A DNA stretch of 61,963 nucleotides from an uncultured Bacteroidota bacterium (GCA_903897855.1 CAIUDH010000109.1:1-61963); one strand, 5' to 3'. Positions 1 to 9,447 are shown, numbered from the stretch's first letter. The notes: generated from the sequence alone by a model not told the origin. Numbers and translations: made by a program.

Positions 1-4
1 AAGT

Positions 5-700
5 TTAATTATTAAGCGCTCCATTGGCAATCCATTTATTAATGTTATCGATTTTACAGCTAGGTAATTTTTTTGATGGTGGCATATTTTTAACGCCTGT
101 CCATGCGATGGTATTTTGTAACCGATTGTCGACTAATGCAGCAGTGATTTCAGAATAGTTCGTGAGCATGACCCCACCGGAGGTATTGCCTGAATTGTGA
201 CAGCCTGTGCAATTGTTTTGTATTATCGGAAGTATGTTCAAACTAAATTTGAAAGCGGTCGAATCACAATCATAACAATAGTTGTTTCGGGCTCCTTGCG
301 CAATCCAAGTGTTCAGCATCTTTATTTGGGCTGAAGTAAGTGCGGGGGATGGCGAAGGGGGCATTCGATCATTAGGGTCAGATTTCAGCGTCACAGTGTA
401 TAATTTACTAGCGGTCGGGCTCCCAGGTTTTACGTCACCAGTCGACATGATTTTTGAATATACCGAAAGGTTGACTCCCTCAGCATGAGTGATAGCATCA
501 TGGCAGCCGCTCATCGCACAATTGGTGGCTAAGAGCGGTGCAATATCTCTATTAAAATAGATCGTATCAGCACTGCAAGGGATACCACTCAAGGTGCTGT
601 CGTTCACAGGCAAATCACTGGGCAACCATTCAGGAAGATGTTTGCAGCTGTTACTTAATATAAAAAGCCATATGATTGTTGCCGAAAATAATAGTTTCAT
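5..700 (-). CDS. Diheme c-type cytochrome lipoprotein
   Basis: 231 aa with a lipoprotein signal peptide (hydrophobic residues 3-18, lipobox ending at Cys19). There are two haem-binding modules. The first has Cys61, Cys66 and His67, which is a CX4CH spacing. The second has Cys164, Cys167 and His168, a normal CXXCH. Each is followed by a Met-Pro-Pro motif (Met113 and about Met207) that could give the axial methionine. This resembles the cytochrome c domains of Planctomycete type (PSCyt1-like) found in Bacteroidota. It is likely a periplasm- or outer-membrane-anchored electron carrier. It lies 1 bp after the DUF5777 gene, so the two are almost certainly cotranscribed. The electron partner is unknown. 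Confidence 0.85.
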   Translation of the reverse strand: MKLLFSATIIWLFILSNSCKHLPEWLPSDLPVNDSTLSGIPCSADTIYFNRDIAPLLATNCAMSGCHDAITHAEGVNLSVYSKIMSTGDVKPGSPTASKLYTVTLKSDPNDRMPPSPSPALTSAQIKMLNTWIAQGARNNYCYDCDSTAFKFSLNILPIIQNNCTGCHNSGNTSGGVMLTNYSEITAALVDNRLQNTIAWTGVKNMPPSKKLPSCKIDNINKWIANGALNN

Positions 701-701
701 T

Positions 702-1613
702 TTAATTATATGATTTAATGGTAAATACTCTGCTTATGTTAAAGCCAAAATGAATTCCTCCTTTGAGCCATGATTCTGAGGTCTCTGCCAAGAAACCTCT
801 TTCGTGCATCTTGTTGCTATTGGTAAACTGAAGTTGAAACACATGACCCCCGGTTTCTAAATCGATACCTACCGACATAGAATTATACAAGGTTTGGTTT
901 TGAGGCTTATTAAAGGAATAGGTGTACTCAAAATTAACCGACATTCTTTTTGTTAATTTTTGCCTAAAACCGACGCCTAAGAAATAATGATCGTTCGACT
1001 CGAAATTATTGTTGACTATCATGTTATAATGCACTAAACTCGGCATCATTTGCAAGCTGAAGCTTTTATTGAACTTTCGAGCAATGAGTATTTGATGAAA
1101 AAATGTCAGTCTGGATGTAAAATAATTATTTCTATTCGGATCCGTCCACTTGAGTGTATTCATGCTTGTACCACTTACAATGGAAAGACTAATGGGCATT
1201 CTATTTGTTGTTTGTTGACGAAGAATTTTCAACTTCATAAAAACATCGTACGTCTTCTCCACATTACTCCGCCCAAAACCCACAGCGAGTCTTTTGGTGA
1301 GTCCATAATCAAGATTTATTTTCATGGAGGCTTGGTCCAGTCCAAAAAGAGTATATCCACCCCCATTTAAGGCTCCAAATCGGTGGGCTATCCGGAAATC
1401 AAGCACCCCCTTGTATACATTTTCGATTGATTGAGAATTGATAATACGAGTCGCTTTAAAAGTGGCCTGCTCATATTCCTTTTTCCCAGGTTCGTCGTCC
1501 AACATCGAAAGCAAAGTGCTATCACTCTGTGACTTGCTACTGATGTTAAGAATTAGGCAGAAAAATACAAATCCAACCCCTTTAAGCATTTTTAATAAAT
1601 TAATTGTAGCCAT
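702..1613 (-). CDS. DUF5777 family beta-barrel protein
   Basis: About 303 aa from the ATG at 1613. An in-frame ATG at 1664 adds 17 residues ahead of the signal peptide. I prefer 1613 because it puts a Lys-containing n-region directly before the hydrophobic stretch and a Ser-Lys-Ser-Gln cleavage region. The mature part is rich in alternating beta strands with aromatic residues and has the look of DUF5777, a Bacteroidota family of presumed outer-membrane barrels. The cytochrome gene follows after 1 bp. A TAnnTTTG promoter element sits at 1699-1706. The function is not established. Genome context of the family often includes cytochromes and YceI proteins, and both occur here. Confidence 0.75.
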   Translation of the reverse strand: MATINLLKMLKGVGFVFFCLILNISSKSQSDSTLLSMLDDEPGKKEYEQATFKATRIINSQSIENVYKGVLDFRIAHRFGALNGGGYTLFGLDQASMKINLDYGLTKRLAVGFGRSNVEKTYDVFMKLKILRQQTTNRMPISLSIVSGTSMNTLKWTDPNRNNYFTSRLTFFHQILIARKFNKSFSLQMMPSLVHYNMIVNNNFESNDHYFLGVGFRQKLTKRMSVNFEYTYSFNKPQNQTLYNSMSVGIDLETGGHVFQLQFTNSNKMHERGFLAETSESWLKGGIHFGFNISRVFTIKSYN

Positions 1614-1959
1614 AGTTCGTTGCATTTTCTCCCGATTTATAATTGTTTTCTTAAAATGAGGCAAATTTTGATTTTAAAAACAGGCCTCTATTTACCGGCA
1701 AAGGTAAGGCAAATTTTACATTTTGGAACAAAGTATTTTCTGTTGATTTTGTCAATTTAGTGTAAAAGATAGTTATTCAAGAATTTCAAATAAGTTACTT
1801 AAGTGATGCTTAATAGTACTTGAGCAAAGGATTAATGAGGCACCCGAATTGTTTCTAATTCCCTAGTGCAATTTTAGATAAATCGATGCAAAATGAAGAT
1901 TAAAAATAGCTCAACGGGAATAATTCCTTCTTGAGCGGGAGGAATTGGCAATCAAGCAA
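1614..1959. other. Intergenic region before the DUF5777 gene
   Basis: About 300-350 bases between the DUF5777 start and the end of the LytTR gene. Apart from the promoter element at 1699-1706 it is AT-rich, and I see no RNA gene, hairpin terminator or repeat. Confidence 0.5.
1699..1706 (-). promoter_or_regulatory. Bacteroidota -7 element (TACCTTTG) for DUF5777-cytochrome operon
   Basis: Read on the minus strand this is TACCTTTG, an exact match to the TAnnTTTG consensus. It lies 34 bases before the upstream ATG and 85 before the preferred one. No clear -33 TTG was found. Confidence 0.55.
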
Positions 1960-2721
1960 TTACTGCCCTAGCCAGTTTTTGAACTCTGACGACCTTTCCA
2001 CGCTTGTAATGGTCTCCATTTTGGGGTCTGGAAGAAGGTCGAGTTTAATACGAGACTTGCTATAGACGGTCATTTTAGAAATTGATTTCAATGAAATTAA
2101 AAACTGACGATTGATTCTGAAGAAATCCTTTGGGTTCAACATATGTTCGATTTCATCCAAAGAGTAGGAGAGTAGAAAACGCTCACCCGTATGCAAAATG
2201 GCATAGACGCTTTTGTCTTGAACATAAAAATAAGCAATGTCAATTACATTAAAAACCTTTAAGGTGTTACCTATCTGAGTTTTTAATCTCTCTGGATATT
2301 TGTTCTCCGATTTCTGTTGGGAAACCATTAGATTGTATAATTTACTCTGGTCGAGAATTGTTTTTTGTTGTTTAAATTTATCCAAAGCGGCTCGGAGCTT
2401 TTCTGAACTCACCGGTTTTAATAAATAATCTACAGCTTGTAACTCAAAGGCATCTATTGCACGATCGTCGTAGGCGGTAACAAATATGATAGGTATTCTC
2501 AGATTGGTTTGTTGTATCAGATCAAAACAAACGCCATCGGACAACTGTATATCGAAGAGGCCTAGGTCGGGCAAGGGGTTTTTATTTAACCATTGCTTGC
2601 TCTCTTCAATACCCGAAAGTATGGCAACAACAGTAAATGAGTCGTCAAATTCTTCCACCAATTGTTTCAATCGGTTAGCAGAATGAATTTCATCTTCGAT
2701 AATTAGAACGCGATGCGTCAT
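1960..2721 (-). CDS. LytTR family response regulator
   Basis: 253 aa. The N-terminal receiver domain (about 4-120) has acidic residues Asp10/Glu11, phospho-acceptor Asp57, Thr82 and Lys102. The C-terminal LytTR DNA-binding domain covers about 145-250. It is the likely partner of the LytS-type kinase encoded directly upstream. The gap to that gene is only 33 bp, yet it holds a perfect TATCTTTG promoter element 8 bases before this ATG, so the regulator can probably also be transcribed on its own. Likely targets, by position only, are the DUF5777-cytochrome genes downstream. Confidence 0.9.
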   Translation of the reverse strand: MTHRVLIIEDEIHSANRLKQLVEEFDDSFTVVAILSGIEESKQWLNKNPLPDLGLFDIQLSDGVCFDLIQQTNLRIPIIFVTAYDDRAIDAFELQAVDYLLKPVSSEKLRAALDKFKQQKTILDQSKLYNLMVSQQKSENKYPERLKTQIGNTLKVFNVIDIAYFYVQDKSVYAILHTGERFLLSYSLDEIEHMLNPKDFFRINRQFLISLKSISKMTVYSKSRIKLDLLPDPKMETITSVERSSEFKNWLGQ

Positions 2722-2729
2722 AGGTAATG

Positions 2730-2737
2730 CAAAGATA
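2730..2737 (-). promoter_or_regulatory. -7 element (TATCTTTG) in front of the LytTR gene
   Basis: Exact TAnnTTTG match on the minus strand, with 8 bases to the ATG at 2721. It falls between the kinase stop and the regulator start, which suggests an internal promoter with a very short leader. Confidence 0.6.
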
Positions 2738-2754
2738 AGATTTGCGTTTTATAT

Positions 2755-5625
2755 TTACTTTTCTAATTTAGCAATTGGGATTTTTACTATAAAAAACAAG
2801 TCGTTTTGCTCAATTTCAACCTGCCTTCCAGTGGTTATAAATACTCGGTCTTTCACAAAACTCAACCCCGAATTGGTAGATTTTTCTCTGGTGATTTTCA
2901 AGGATAAGTTATTGCTAAAATGTAAGACGCCCGCCATGTATTGGATTTTTATGGTGAGTGGTTCTTTGCTGCTGAGTTTATTATGTTTTATTGCATTTTC
3001 TGCCAGAATCTGAAAAGTCATCGGTGGTAAAGTGGCGTTTAAGTTCCGCACCTCATTTGAGATCTCTAAATTAATAAAGCCATTAAATCGGATGTTCTGA
3101 AGTTTTACATAGGTTTCGGTAATGCTAATCTCTGTTGCTATGGGTACATTTTCGGCTTCCTTGTATTTTACAATATTTCTATAAAACTCAGCTAAGTTTT
3201 CGGTATATTCGACTGCTTTCTTTGAATCTGTTTCAATTAAGCCTAGTAGGCTACTAAAACTATTAAAAAGAAAATGAGGGTTTACCTGACTATTAAGCAC
3301 TCTAATTTCTTGCTTCAGATGATTCGTCTTTATTTCTGAGATCCGCTTCATTTGCTGCACTCTAAATCTAATGATAAGATAAAAAAGAAACAAGATAATG
3401 GAAGAAGCCAGTGTGTAAAACCAATAGTCGTTGTACCAGGCCTTCCGAATTTCGAAACTTTGTGAGGTCCATGGGGTATTTAATAAAAATCCTTCAACTT
3501 TACCACGGACTTGAAATTTATATTTGCCTGGTTGTAAATTAGGGAATGAGATTAAGTTTGATGTCGACTCAAAAGTATCGGTTGAATAGCCTTCAAGATA
3601 ATATTCGTATCGCACTTGCTCAGGGTCTTGAAACCAAGGGAAATGACATCTAAAAGAGATATCGTGCTCCGCATGGCTAAATGACATCGAATGGGTGATA
3701 TCCAGTGTCTCAAGGAAAAGCAACGTATTTAAAATGGTCACATGGATGTTTTCAGGAAATTTAAAACGCTTGGGTTGGATCGAAACGATTCCATCCTTAC
3801 TTCCAATAAATATGAAATCATGGGTCTGATAAAGCATATTCGTATTTAAATTGATATCGCTTTTGTCATTCTCAAATTGTAAGGAGTATTGTTGATTTTG
3901 ACTTGGGTTAATGATAGAGATTAAATTATCGTGTAATAGGATAAGGTTGTTATTATAGTCAGAACCTATTCCTAAGATCTGATATTTATTAAAGGTATAT
4001 TTTTTATTTTTATTATAAAACTCATTTTGTGATGTTTTAAATAATCCGATGTCGAGTGTGCTAAACCAAAAATCACGGTAATCGTTGGTTGCCGTCATGG
4101 CCAGTACCGACTTCTGATTGGACGAGCTGAAATTTGTAAAATAGTTTACTTTGCCATTTTCTATGATGCCATAGCCATAACTATCCGTTCCGAAATGGAG
4201 TTTATTTAAATTGTTGCCTAAAATGGTGTAGATGTATTTTCCTCTTGTTGTTTCTAAAGCACGGCTTAAGCTATCGTTGTTGAGGCTCGGAGATTTGGTT
4301 TTCCAGTTTACCGAAAAGATCCCATTCATTGTACCCGCCAAAAGCCTATCCTCAATAATAACCAAGGTAAAAATGCTCATATCAACATTTATATTGTCGA
4401 GCTTTATGGTTGTAGCATTTCCGTTGGGCTCAATATAAATAAGGCCATCACTCAAACTTCCCAACCATAGTACCCCATTTTTGTCGATGCAAATGCTGCT
4501 GATGGCTTTGAAATTAATGTATCCGTAGTTAATTGCCAACTTTTGCCACTTCTGAAGTCTACTCTTTAGGTAGATGCCGCTTTCATAAACAGCATATAAA
4601 TTAGGACTAGCGTAGGTTAAACATTTTAATTCTGAGTTTTTGTCAGGAGATTGAATTTTTTCATACCATTCGCCGGAAGTGACATAAGCTCTGCCATTGG
4701 CAATAACCAATAAAATATTTAATTCGCTATAAACTATTTTTTGAATTTTTTGATACAATCCGATACCTCTTTCTGTTAAGGGTCGAATCACAAAATCTGG
4801 GTTGTATTCTAAATCTAATATTTCTCCATTTTCCAAACCTATCCATTGTTCGTCACCGATATTTTCTATGCAGGTCACACTTCCCTTTCCAACTTCAGGT
4901 TCAAGTGCCAGAAATGTATTGGTCTTTAGGTTGTAAATCTGAAATCCAAAATCTTGAGCCCCAACGCAAAGCATTCCATTTGGTGAGAGTTTTAATTTTG
5001 TAACCATATTGTCCTTGAGCCCATTCTTATCCGTCAGGTCTCTTAAAACAATTAGATTACCCGACGAGATTTTGCAAAAATTAATGCCTCGGTCAGAGCC
5101 AATTAAGGTGGTATTGTCGCTCGTCAACTCAATGGTATAGATGAAATTGTCGTTTAAGCCGGTTTCGGTTGAATAATGGTAGATTTTGTAGTTTTCAACT
5201 ACAAACAAACCGCCTCCCTTGGTGCCAATAAGGAGTCTGTTTTTTTCATCTTCTCGAATACTAGAGATGGGAAACTCACAAATGGGATTTTGAAAACTAT
5301 TCCCAATAGCATAATAATCTTTGAATTCAAGAATTTCACCTTTGTCTGTTCCCGCGATAATTCTATTATCGCTCGTTTGGAGCATGGTAGTAACATAAAT
5401 TTTCGAATCGGTAAGACCCTTAGGTTTACTCACTTTTAAACCATCCGAGAGGTAAAGCCCGTCTTCCGAGCAAAGCCAGATGATACCGTTTTTATCAATC
5501 AGAGCCTCATGAATGGTCAATACTCTTCCTTCGTAAGATAACTTTATTTCTTTAAAAAGTGGTTGCTGAGCATAATTATGACCCCAAAACAGAAGAGAAA
5601 ATAACAATAAAAGAAGGAACTTCAT
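2755..5625 (-). CDS. Reg_prop/Y_Y_Y sensor histidine kinase, LytS type
   Basis: 956 aa. A signal peptide (1-19) is followed by two-component-regulator propeller repeats to about residue 620. These show recurring segments of the type Lys-Asn-Gly-x-Leu-Trp-Leu-Gly-(S/T). A Y_Y_Y domain follows (about 640-715), then one membrane helix (about 725-745), a LytS/YehU-type histidine kinase domain with Asn-Pro-His-Phe-Leu-Phe-Asn around His784, and an HATPase region with an N-box Asn-Ala-x-Lys-His. The propeller is periplasmic and probably senses a ligand, which cannot be named from sequence. Unlike the hybrid systems of gut Bacteroides, it has no fused receiver or AraC domain and uses the separate LytTR regulator. 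The YceI gene ends 7 bp upstream. Confidence 0.93.
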   Translation of the reverse strand: MKFLLLLLFSLLFWGHNYAQQPLFKEIKLSYEGRVLTIHEALIDKNGIIWLCSEDGLYLSDGLKVSKPKGLTDSKIYVTTMLQTSDNRIIAGTDKGEILEFKDYYAIGNSFQNPICEFPISSIREDEKNRLLIGTKGGGLFVVENYKIYHYSTETGLNDNFIYTIELTSDNTTLIGSDRGINFCKISSGNLIVLRDLTDKNGLKDNMVTKLKLSPNGMLCVGAQDFGFQIYNLKTNTFLALEPEVGKGSVTCIENIGDEQWIGLENGEILDLEYNPDFVIRPLTERGIGLYQKIQKIVYSELNILLVIANGRAYVTSGEWYEKIQSPDKNSELKCLTYASPNLYAVYESGIYLKSRLQKWQKLAINYGYINFKAISSICIDKNGVLWLGSLSDGLIYIEPNGNATTIKLDNINVDMSIFTLVIIEDRLLAGTMNGIFSVNWKTKSPSLNNDSLSRALETTRGKYIYTILGNNLNKLHFGTDSYGYGIIENGKVNYFTNFSSSNQKSVLAMTATNDYRDFWFSTLDIGLFKTSQNEFYNKNKKYTFNKYQILGIGSDYNNNLILLHDNLISIINPSQNQQYSLQFENDKSDINLNTNMLYQTHDFIFIGSKDGIVSIQPKRFKFPENIHVTILNTLLFLETLDITHSMSFSHAEHDISFRCHFPWFQDPEQVRYEYYLEGYSTDTFESTSNLISFPNLQPGKYKFQVRGKVEGFLLNTPWTSQSFEIRKAWYNDYWFYTLASSIILFLFYLIIRFRVQQMKRISEIKTNHLKQEIRVLNSQVNPHFLFNSFSSLLGLIETDSKKAVEYTENLAEFYRNIVKYKEAENVPIATEISITETYVKLQNIRFNGFINLEISNEVRNLNATLPPMTFQILAENAIKHNKLSSKEPLTIKIQYMAGVLHFSNNLSLKITREKSTNSGLSFVKDRVFITTGRQVEIEQNDLFFIVKIPIAKLEK

Positions 5626-5632
5626 GCGATAC

Positions 5633-6214
5633 TCATTTTATTTTTATCGAGAGGGAAACGGTAATTTCGTCTGCTATTTTTTGTTGTACTAAATAAGGAA
5701 TAAGAATTTTGTAATCATTCAGCTTTAAATTAAAGGTAGAAGAAACCGTATAGATACCATTCTTCACGTTGACCAGGCATTTGATTGTTTTTTCTTGCGA
5801 AACGCCATGTAAATTAAAAATACCTTTTCCTCGTACCTCATAGAGCCCATCATTTTTAAAGGAAGTTTCTTCAATAATTTTTCCGGTAAAACTGGCGAAT
5901 CGGTATTTGTCAATTTCCAAATAGTTTTCTTCGAAATGTTCTTTTTGTAAGGGGCTTTTAAAACCACTAAAACTACCCATGTTAATTCGAAATAAAAAAT
6001 CTCTTTTGGTGGTATCCAAAATGCCATTGAGGTTTGTAGAACTTGCAATAATAGTTTCTAGTGGTGCCTTAGAGATAAACCTAACCATACTCTCTTCCAC
6101 TTTTGCTTGTTCTTCATGAGGTGCAAAATTGAAACAGATAACGAGTATTGCAAAAATCAACACAACGAGAACCTGAATCGAAATTCTATGGCGAACTAAA
6201 AAGATTTTCTGCAT
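5633..6214 (-). CDS. YceI-like family protein
   Basis: 193 aa with an N-terminal hydrophobic segment (about 12-30) that acts as a signal peptide or anchor. The rest fits the YceI lipocalin-like fold: a central Lys-Arg-Asp-Phe-x-Phe region, a conserved Gly-x-Phe-Asn-Leu-His-Gly-Val segment (about 135-145) and alternating strands to the end. YceI proteins bind isoprenoid-type lipids in the periplasm. The gene lies 7 bp upstream of the sensor kinase and 11 bp after the SPFH gene, so it may be cotranscribed with both. With the downstream DUF5777 and cytochrome genes it suggests a redox or quinone-related envelope function (inference). Confidence 0.8.
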   Translation of the reverse strand: MQKIFLVRHRISIQVLVVLIFAILVICFNFAPHEEQAKVEESMVRFISKAPLETIIASSTNLNGILDTTKRDFLFRINMGSFSGFKSPLQKEHFEENYLEIDKYRFASFTGKIIEETSFKNDGLYEVRGKGIFNLHGVSQEKTIKCLVNVKNGIYTVSSTFNLKLNDYKILIPYLVQQKIADEITVSLSIKIK

Positions 6215-6225
6215 ACGAAAAGTGT

Positions 6226-7128
6226 TTATTTTCCGTCGATGATCACGGGCGTATTTTTACCACCCATGATAATCACTTTTGTGTTGGGAGAGATGGCAAT
6301 TTCTTTATTGGCTTTAATGGTTTCATATTGCAACATTTTATCATTCAATTCTAAACTCACAATACGCTGATAGTCGGCGATACCTTGCGCTTCTACTCGT
6401 TTACGCTCTGCCTCCTGTTTCTCTTTTTGTAACACAAACTGCATTTTCTGAGCATCTTGCTCCGCATTGATTTTTGATTCAATTGTTTTTTTTACGGAGG
6501 CTGGAAGATCTATATTTCTCACAAGCATTTGTTCTAAAATAAGACCCCGTTTGTTAAAATCTTCTTCCAGGGTATTAAAAATACGCATCTGAAAGGTATC
6601 TCTCTTGGTAGAATACAATTCCACAGCGTCATAATAAACTGCGTTGTCACGAATTTTTGTACGTGCGATGGGGCGAATAATTTTATCTTTATAGTCTGCT
6701 CCTGTTTCTCGCAGCAATCGTGGGGCTACGTCGGGCAGAATTCTATAAAGTACCGTTAAATCTATAATCACCTCCAAGCCATCTTTGGTAAGTACACGAA
6801 TCGCATCATCCCCTTGCTGATCGCCTTCATCGTGCACTGCGCTCATGGTGTAATTTTGTGTTTTGGCTTCCAAAATTTTAACTTCTACCACAGGATTTAC
6901 AAAGTGTAAGCCACTATATAAAACATCGTCCTGTACTTTGCCAAAAAGTATTTTTACCCCAATTTGTCCGGCGCCAATTTGCACTATCGATGAGATGGAA
7001 ATTCCGATGAAAACCATCACAATTCCTGTTATATAGCCAAGAGAGGTATAACGAAAAGTAGCAGCATTGTTTTTTAGAACATAGTGTGCCACCGCAATAA
7101 TAAGGATTCCTAGAATTATTAAAAACAT
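6226..7128 (-). CDS. SPFH/prohibitin family membrane protein
   Basis: 300 aa. Two N-terminal hydrophobic segments (about 2-18 and 31-52) precede an SPFH/Band-7 domain (about 53-220). Next comes a charged, Glu/Lys/Arg-rich helical stretch (about 220-265) typical of the prohibitin coiled coil. The C-terminus ends in a Gly- and Ile-rich tail. The family forms large membrane-associated rings that organise membrane proteases or microdomains. A TATATTTG element lies 20 bases ahead of the ATG. The gene is the first of the minus-strand run toward 1, with an 11-bp gap to the YceI gene. Confidence 0.9.
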   Translation of the reverse strand: MFLIILGILIIAVAHYVLKNNAATFRYTSLGYITGIVMVFIGISISSIVQIGAGQIGVKILFGKVQDDVLYSGLHFVNPVVEVKILEAKTQNYTMSAVHDEGDQQGDDAIRVLTKDGLEVIIDLTVLYRILPDVAPRLLRETGADYKDKIIRPIARTKIRDNAVYYDAVELYSTKRDTFQMRIFNTLEEDFNKRGLILEQMLVRNIDLPASVKKTIESKINAEQDAQKMQFVLQKEKQEAERKRVEAQGIADYQRIVSLELNDKMLQYETIKANKEIAISPNTKVIIMGGKNTPVIIDGK

Positions 7129-7148
7129 GTTTTCTGAATATTAGGAAA

Positions 7149-7156
7149 CAAATATA
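7149..7156 (-). promoter_or_regulatory. -7 element (TATATTTG) for the SPFH gene
   Basis: Exact TAnnTTTG on the minus strand, 20 bases before the ATG at 7128. It probably drives SPFH, YceI and perhaps the kinase. No convincing -33 TTG. Confidence 0.5.
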
Positions 7157-7252
7157 GGTGAATTGAATTAACATTTTTTCATAGATATTTTATATCATTT
7201 AGTAATCTATTATTAGCATATTTGTAGTTCTAAAATAAGAATCAATTAATTT

Positions 7253-9400
7253 ATGCGTAATCTTCTCTATCTTCTTCTATTTCTTGCGTCTATGGCTTCG
7301 GCTCAGCCCAAAAAAGCTATTTCCCTGGATGATATCTGGCTCCGTGGCACGTTTTCGTCCAAAGGGTTTTCAGGGTTTAACTTTATGAAAGATGGCCTGC
7401 ATTACACCGAAGTGAAAGATAATGCGCTCTTGAAAAAGGAGGTGAAAACCGGATTGGTGATAGCTACTTTAATTAAAGATGGTGATTTGCTTTTGAATGA
7501 CAAAAAACTCCAACTAGGTGATTTTGAATTTAGTGAGGACGAGACAAAAATAATTATCAAAACTGAGAATGAAAATATTTACAGAAGAAGTGTGAAGTCG
7601 CTTGTTTATGTTTATGATCTTCGTTCGAAAAAGTTGTGGCAGTTGAGTATGGAGAAATTACTTCACCCCACCTTTAATCCACAGGCTACTAAAGTGGCTT
7701 ATGTGAAGCCCGATAATAACTTATACATCTATGATTTGAACACCTCGAGCGAAGTGGCGGTTACCAAGGATGGCTTAAAAAACAGTGTCATCAATGGAAA
7801 TTGCGATTGGGTGTACGAAGAAGAGTTTGAGTTTACTCGTGCTTTTGAGTGGAATGAACAAGGCGATTTTTTAGCCTATTACAAATTTGATGAGTCGAAT
7901 GTGCCGGTGTTTAATTTTATAAATTATGGCAAGCTATACCCCGAAAACTATGTTTATAAGTATCCCAAAGCAGGCGAAGACAATTCTTTTGTAAGTATCT
8001 GGAGTTTTAATGTGAATACTCTTGAATCTCATAATTTATTTGCCACCAAAAATTTTATGGAATACGTACCTCGCATAAAATTCACACATAATACCAATAT
8101 CCTTTGTGTCTATAATTTAAATAGACATCAGGACAACCTTAAATTGTATTTTTTGAATCTCATCACCGGCGACAGATCTGTAAAATATGAAGAGGCTAAC
8201 AAATCATATATTGAGATTAACGACAATCTTACCTTTTTAAAGGATGGCAAGAGTATGATCTTTAACAGCGAGAAGGATGGCTGGAATCATCTTTACTTGA
8301 GAAATATAGAAACAGGATTAGAAATTTGTTTAACACCAGGCAATTTTGATATTGATGAGCTGAAAAGTATCGACGAGAAAAATAAGTTGGTTTATTATAC
8401 GGCTGCAACCGAAACGCCTACTGAACGGGAGTTTTGTGCTGTTAATTTTACTGGCTTGAAAAGAACAAAACTAACTACCGAAAAGGGAATGCATCGAATT
8501 GAGATGAACACCACTCAAACTCTTTTTACGGATAACTATAGCACTTCCAATACTCCACCAGTTTATCGATTGTGTGATATCAAGGGCAACACCATTCGTG
8601 TGTTGGAAGACAATGCCGCCTTGGTAAAAACAATGCTCGACTATGATTTCGCTGAGGTTAAATTTCAAAAAATCAATGGCAATAATGCATGGGTTATGAA
8701 ACCTTCAAATTTTGATCCTAAGAAGAAGTATCCTGTGTTGATGTACGTGTACGGTGGACCTAACTCTCAAACCGTGACCAACGGATGGATGGGTGCCAAT
8801 TATTTATGGTATCAGTTATTGGCACAAAAGGGATACATTATTGTGTCGGTAGATAATACAGGCACCGGCTTTCGAGGTGAAGAATTTAGAAAAAAGACTT
8901 ACTTGCAATTAGGGAAATATGAAAGTGAGGATCAAATTGAAGCTGCGAAAACGATGGCTGCATGGGATTTTGTTGACGCTACTCGCATTGGTATTTGGGG
9001 TTGGAGTTTTGGTGGGTTCATGAGCAGTACTTGTATCACCAAAGGGGCTGATGTTTTCAAAGCAGCCATCGCGGTAGCTCCGGTTACTAACTGGCGATAC
9101 TATGATAATATTTATACCGAACGCTACATGAGAACACCTGCTGAAAATGCAAGTGGTTACGACGACAATTCTCCAGTAAATATGGTCGCTAAGTTAAAAG
9201 GCAATTTCCTGCTTATCCATGGAATGGCCGATGATAATGTTCATTTTCAAAATAGTGTCATGATGATTGATGCGATGGTAAAACAAACCAAAGTTTTCGA
9301 TAGTGAAATATACCCAAATAAGAATCACAGCATCGGAGGCCGTGAAACACGTTACCAACTTTACAGTAAAATGACCAACTTTATTTTAGAAAAACTTTAA
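7253..9400 (+). CDS. Dipeptidyl peptidase IV-type S9 serine peptidase
   Basis: 715 aa with a signal peptide (1-17). The N-terminal beta-propeller (about 30-480) contains the Asp-Trp-Val-Tyr-Glu-Glu motif (Glu189-Glu190) that binds the substrate N-terminus in DPP IV enzymes. The C-terminal alpha/beta-hydrolase domain has Gly-Trp-Ser-Phe-Gly-Gly with Ser585, Asp660 in Ala-Asp-Asp-Asn-Val-His and His692 in Lys-Asn-His-Ser, a complete triad. It should remove X-Pro dipeptides from peptides in the periplasm or at the cell surface. Length and motifs match the Bacteroidota DPP IV family. It is transcribed away from the SPFH gene and probably with the next two genes. Confidence 0.95.
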   Translation: MRNLLYLLLFLASMASAQPKKAISLDDIWLRGTFSSKGFSGFNFMKDGLHYTEVKDNALLKKEVKTGLVIATLIKDGDLLLNDKKLQLGDFEFSEDETKIIIKTENENIYRRSVKSLVYVYDLRSKKLWQLSMEKLLHPTFNPQATKVAYVKPDNNLYIYDLNTSSEVAVTKDGLKNSVINGNCDWVYEEEFEFTRAFEWNEQGDFLAYYKFDESNVPVFNFINYGKLYPENYVYKYPKAGEDNSFVSIWSFNVNTLESHNLFATKNFMEYVPRIKFTHNTNILCVYNLNRHQDNLKLYFLNLITGDRSVKYEEANKSYIEINDNLTFLKDGKSMIFNSEKDGWNHLYLRNIETGLEICLTPGNFDIDELKSIDEKNKLVYYTAATETPTEREFCAVNFTGLKRTKLTTEKGMHRIEMNTTQTLFTDNYSTSNTPPVYRLCDIKGNTIRVLEDNAALVKTMLDYDFAEVKFQKINGNNAWVMKPSNFDPKKKYPVLMYVYGGPNSQTVTNGWMGANYLWYQLLAQKGYIIVSVDNTGTGFRGEEFRKKTYLQLGKYESEDQIEAAKTMAAWDFVDATRIGIWGWSFGGFMSSTCITKGADVFKAAIAVAPVTNWRYYDNIYTERYMRTPAENASGYDDNSPVNMVAKLKGNFLLIHGMADDNVHFQNSVMMIDAMVKQTKVFDSEIYPNKNHSIGGRETRYQLYSKMTNFILEKL

Positions 9401-9447
9401 TTCAGCGAACAAGTCATTTTAACCTAGGGCTTCGGATAATAAATATA

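Noticed and set aside
282-488. Plus-strand reading opposite the cytochrome gene
   Set aside because: It is an antisense shadow of a gene with clear haem motifs and has no promoter or family features of its own.
5764-6048. Minus-strand reading in another frame inside the YceI gene
   Set aside because: It lies wholly within the YceI gene, has a Lys/Phe-rich nonsense composition and no start signal.
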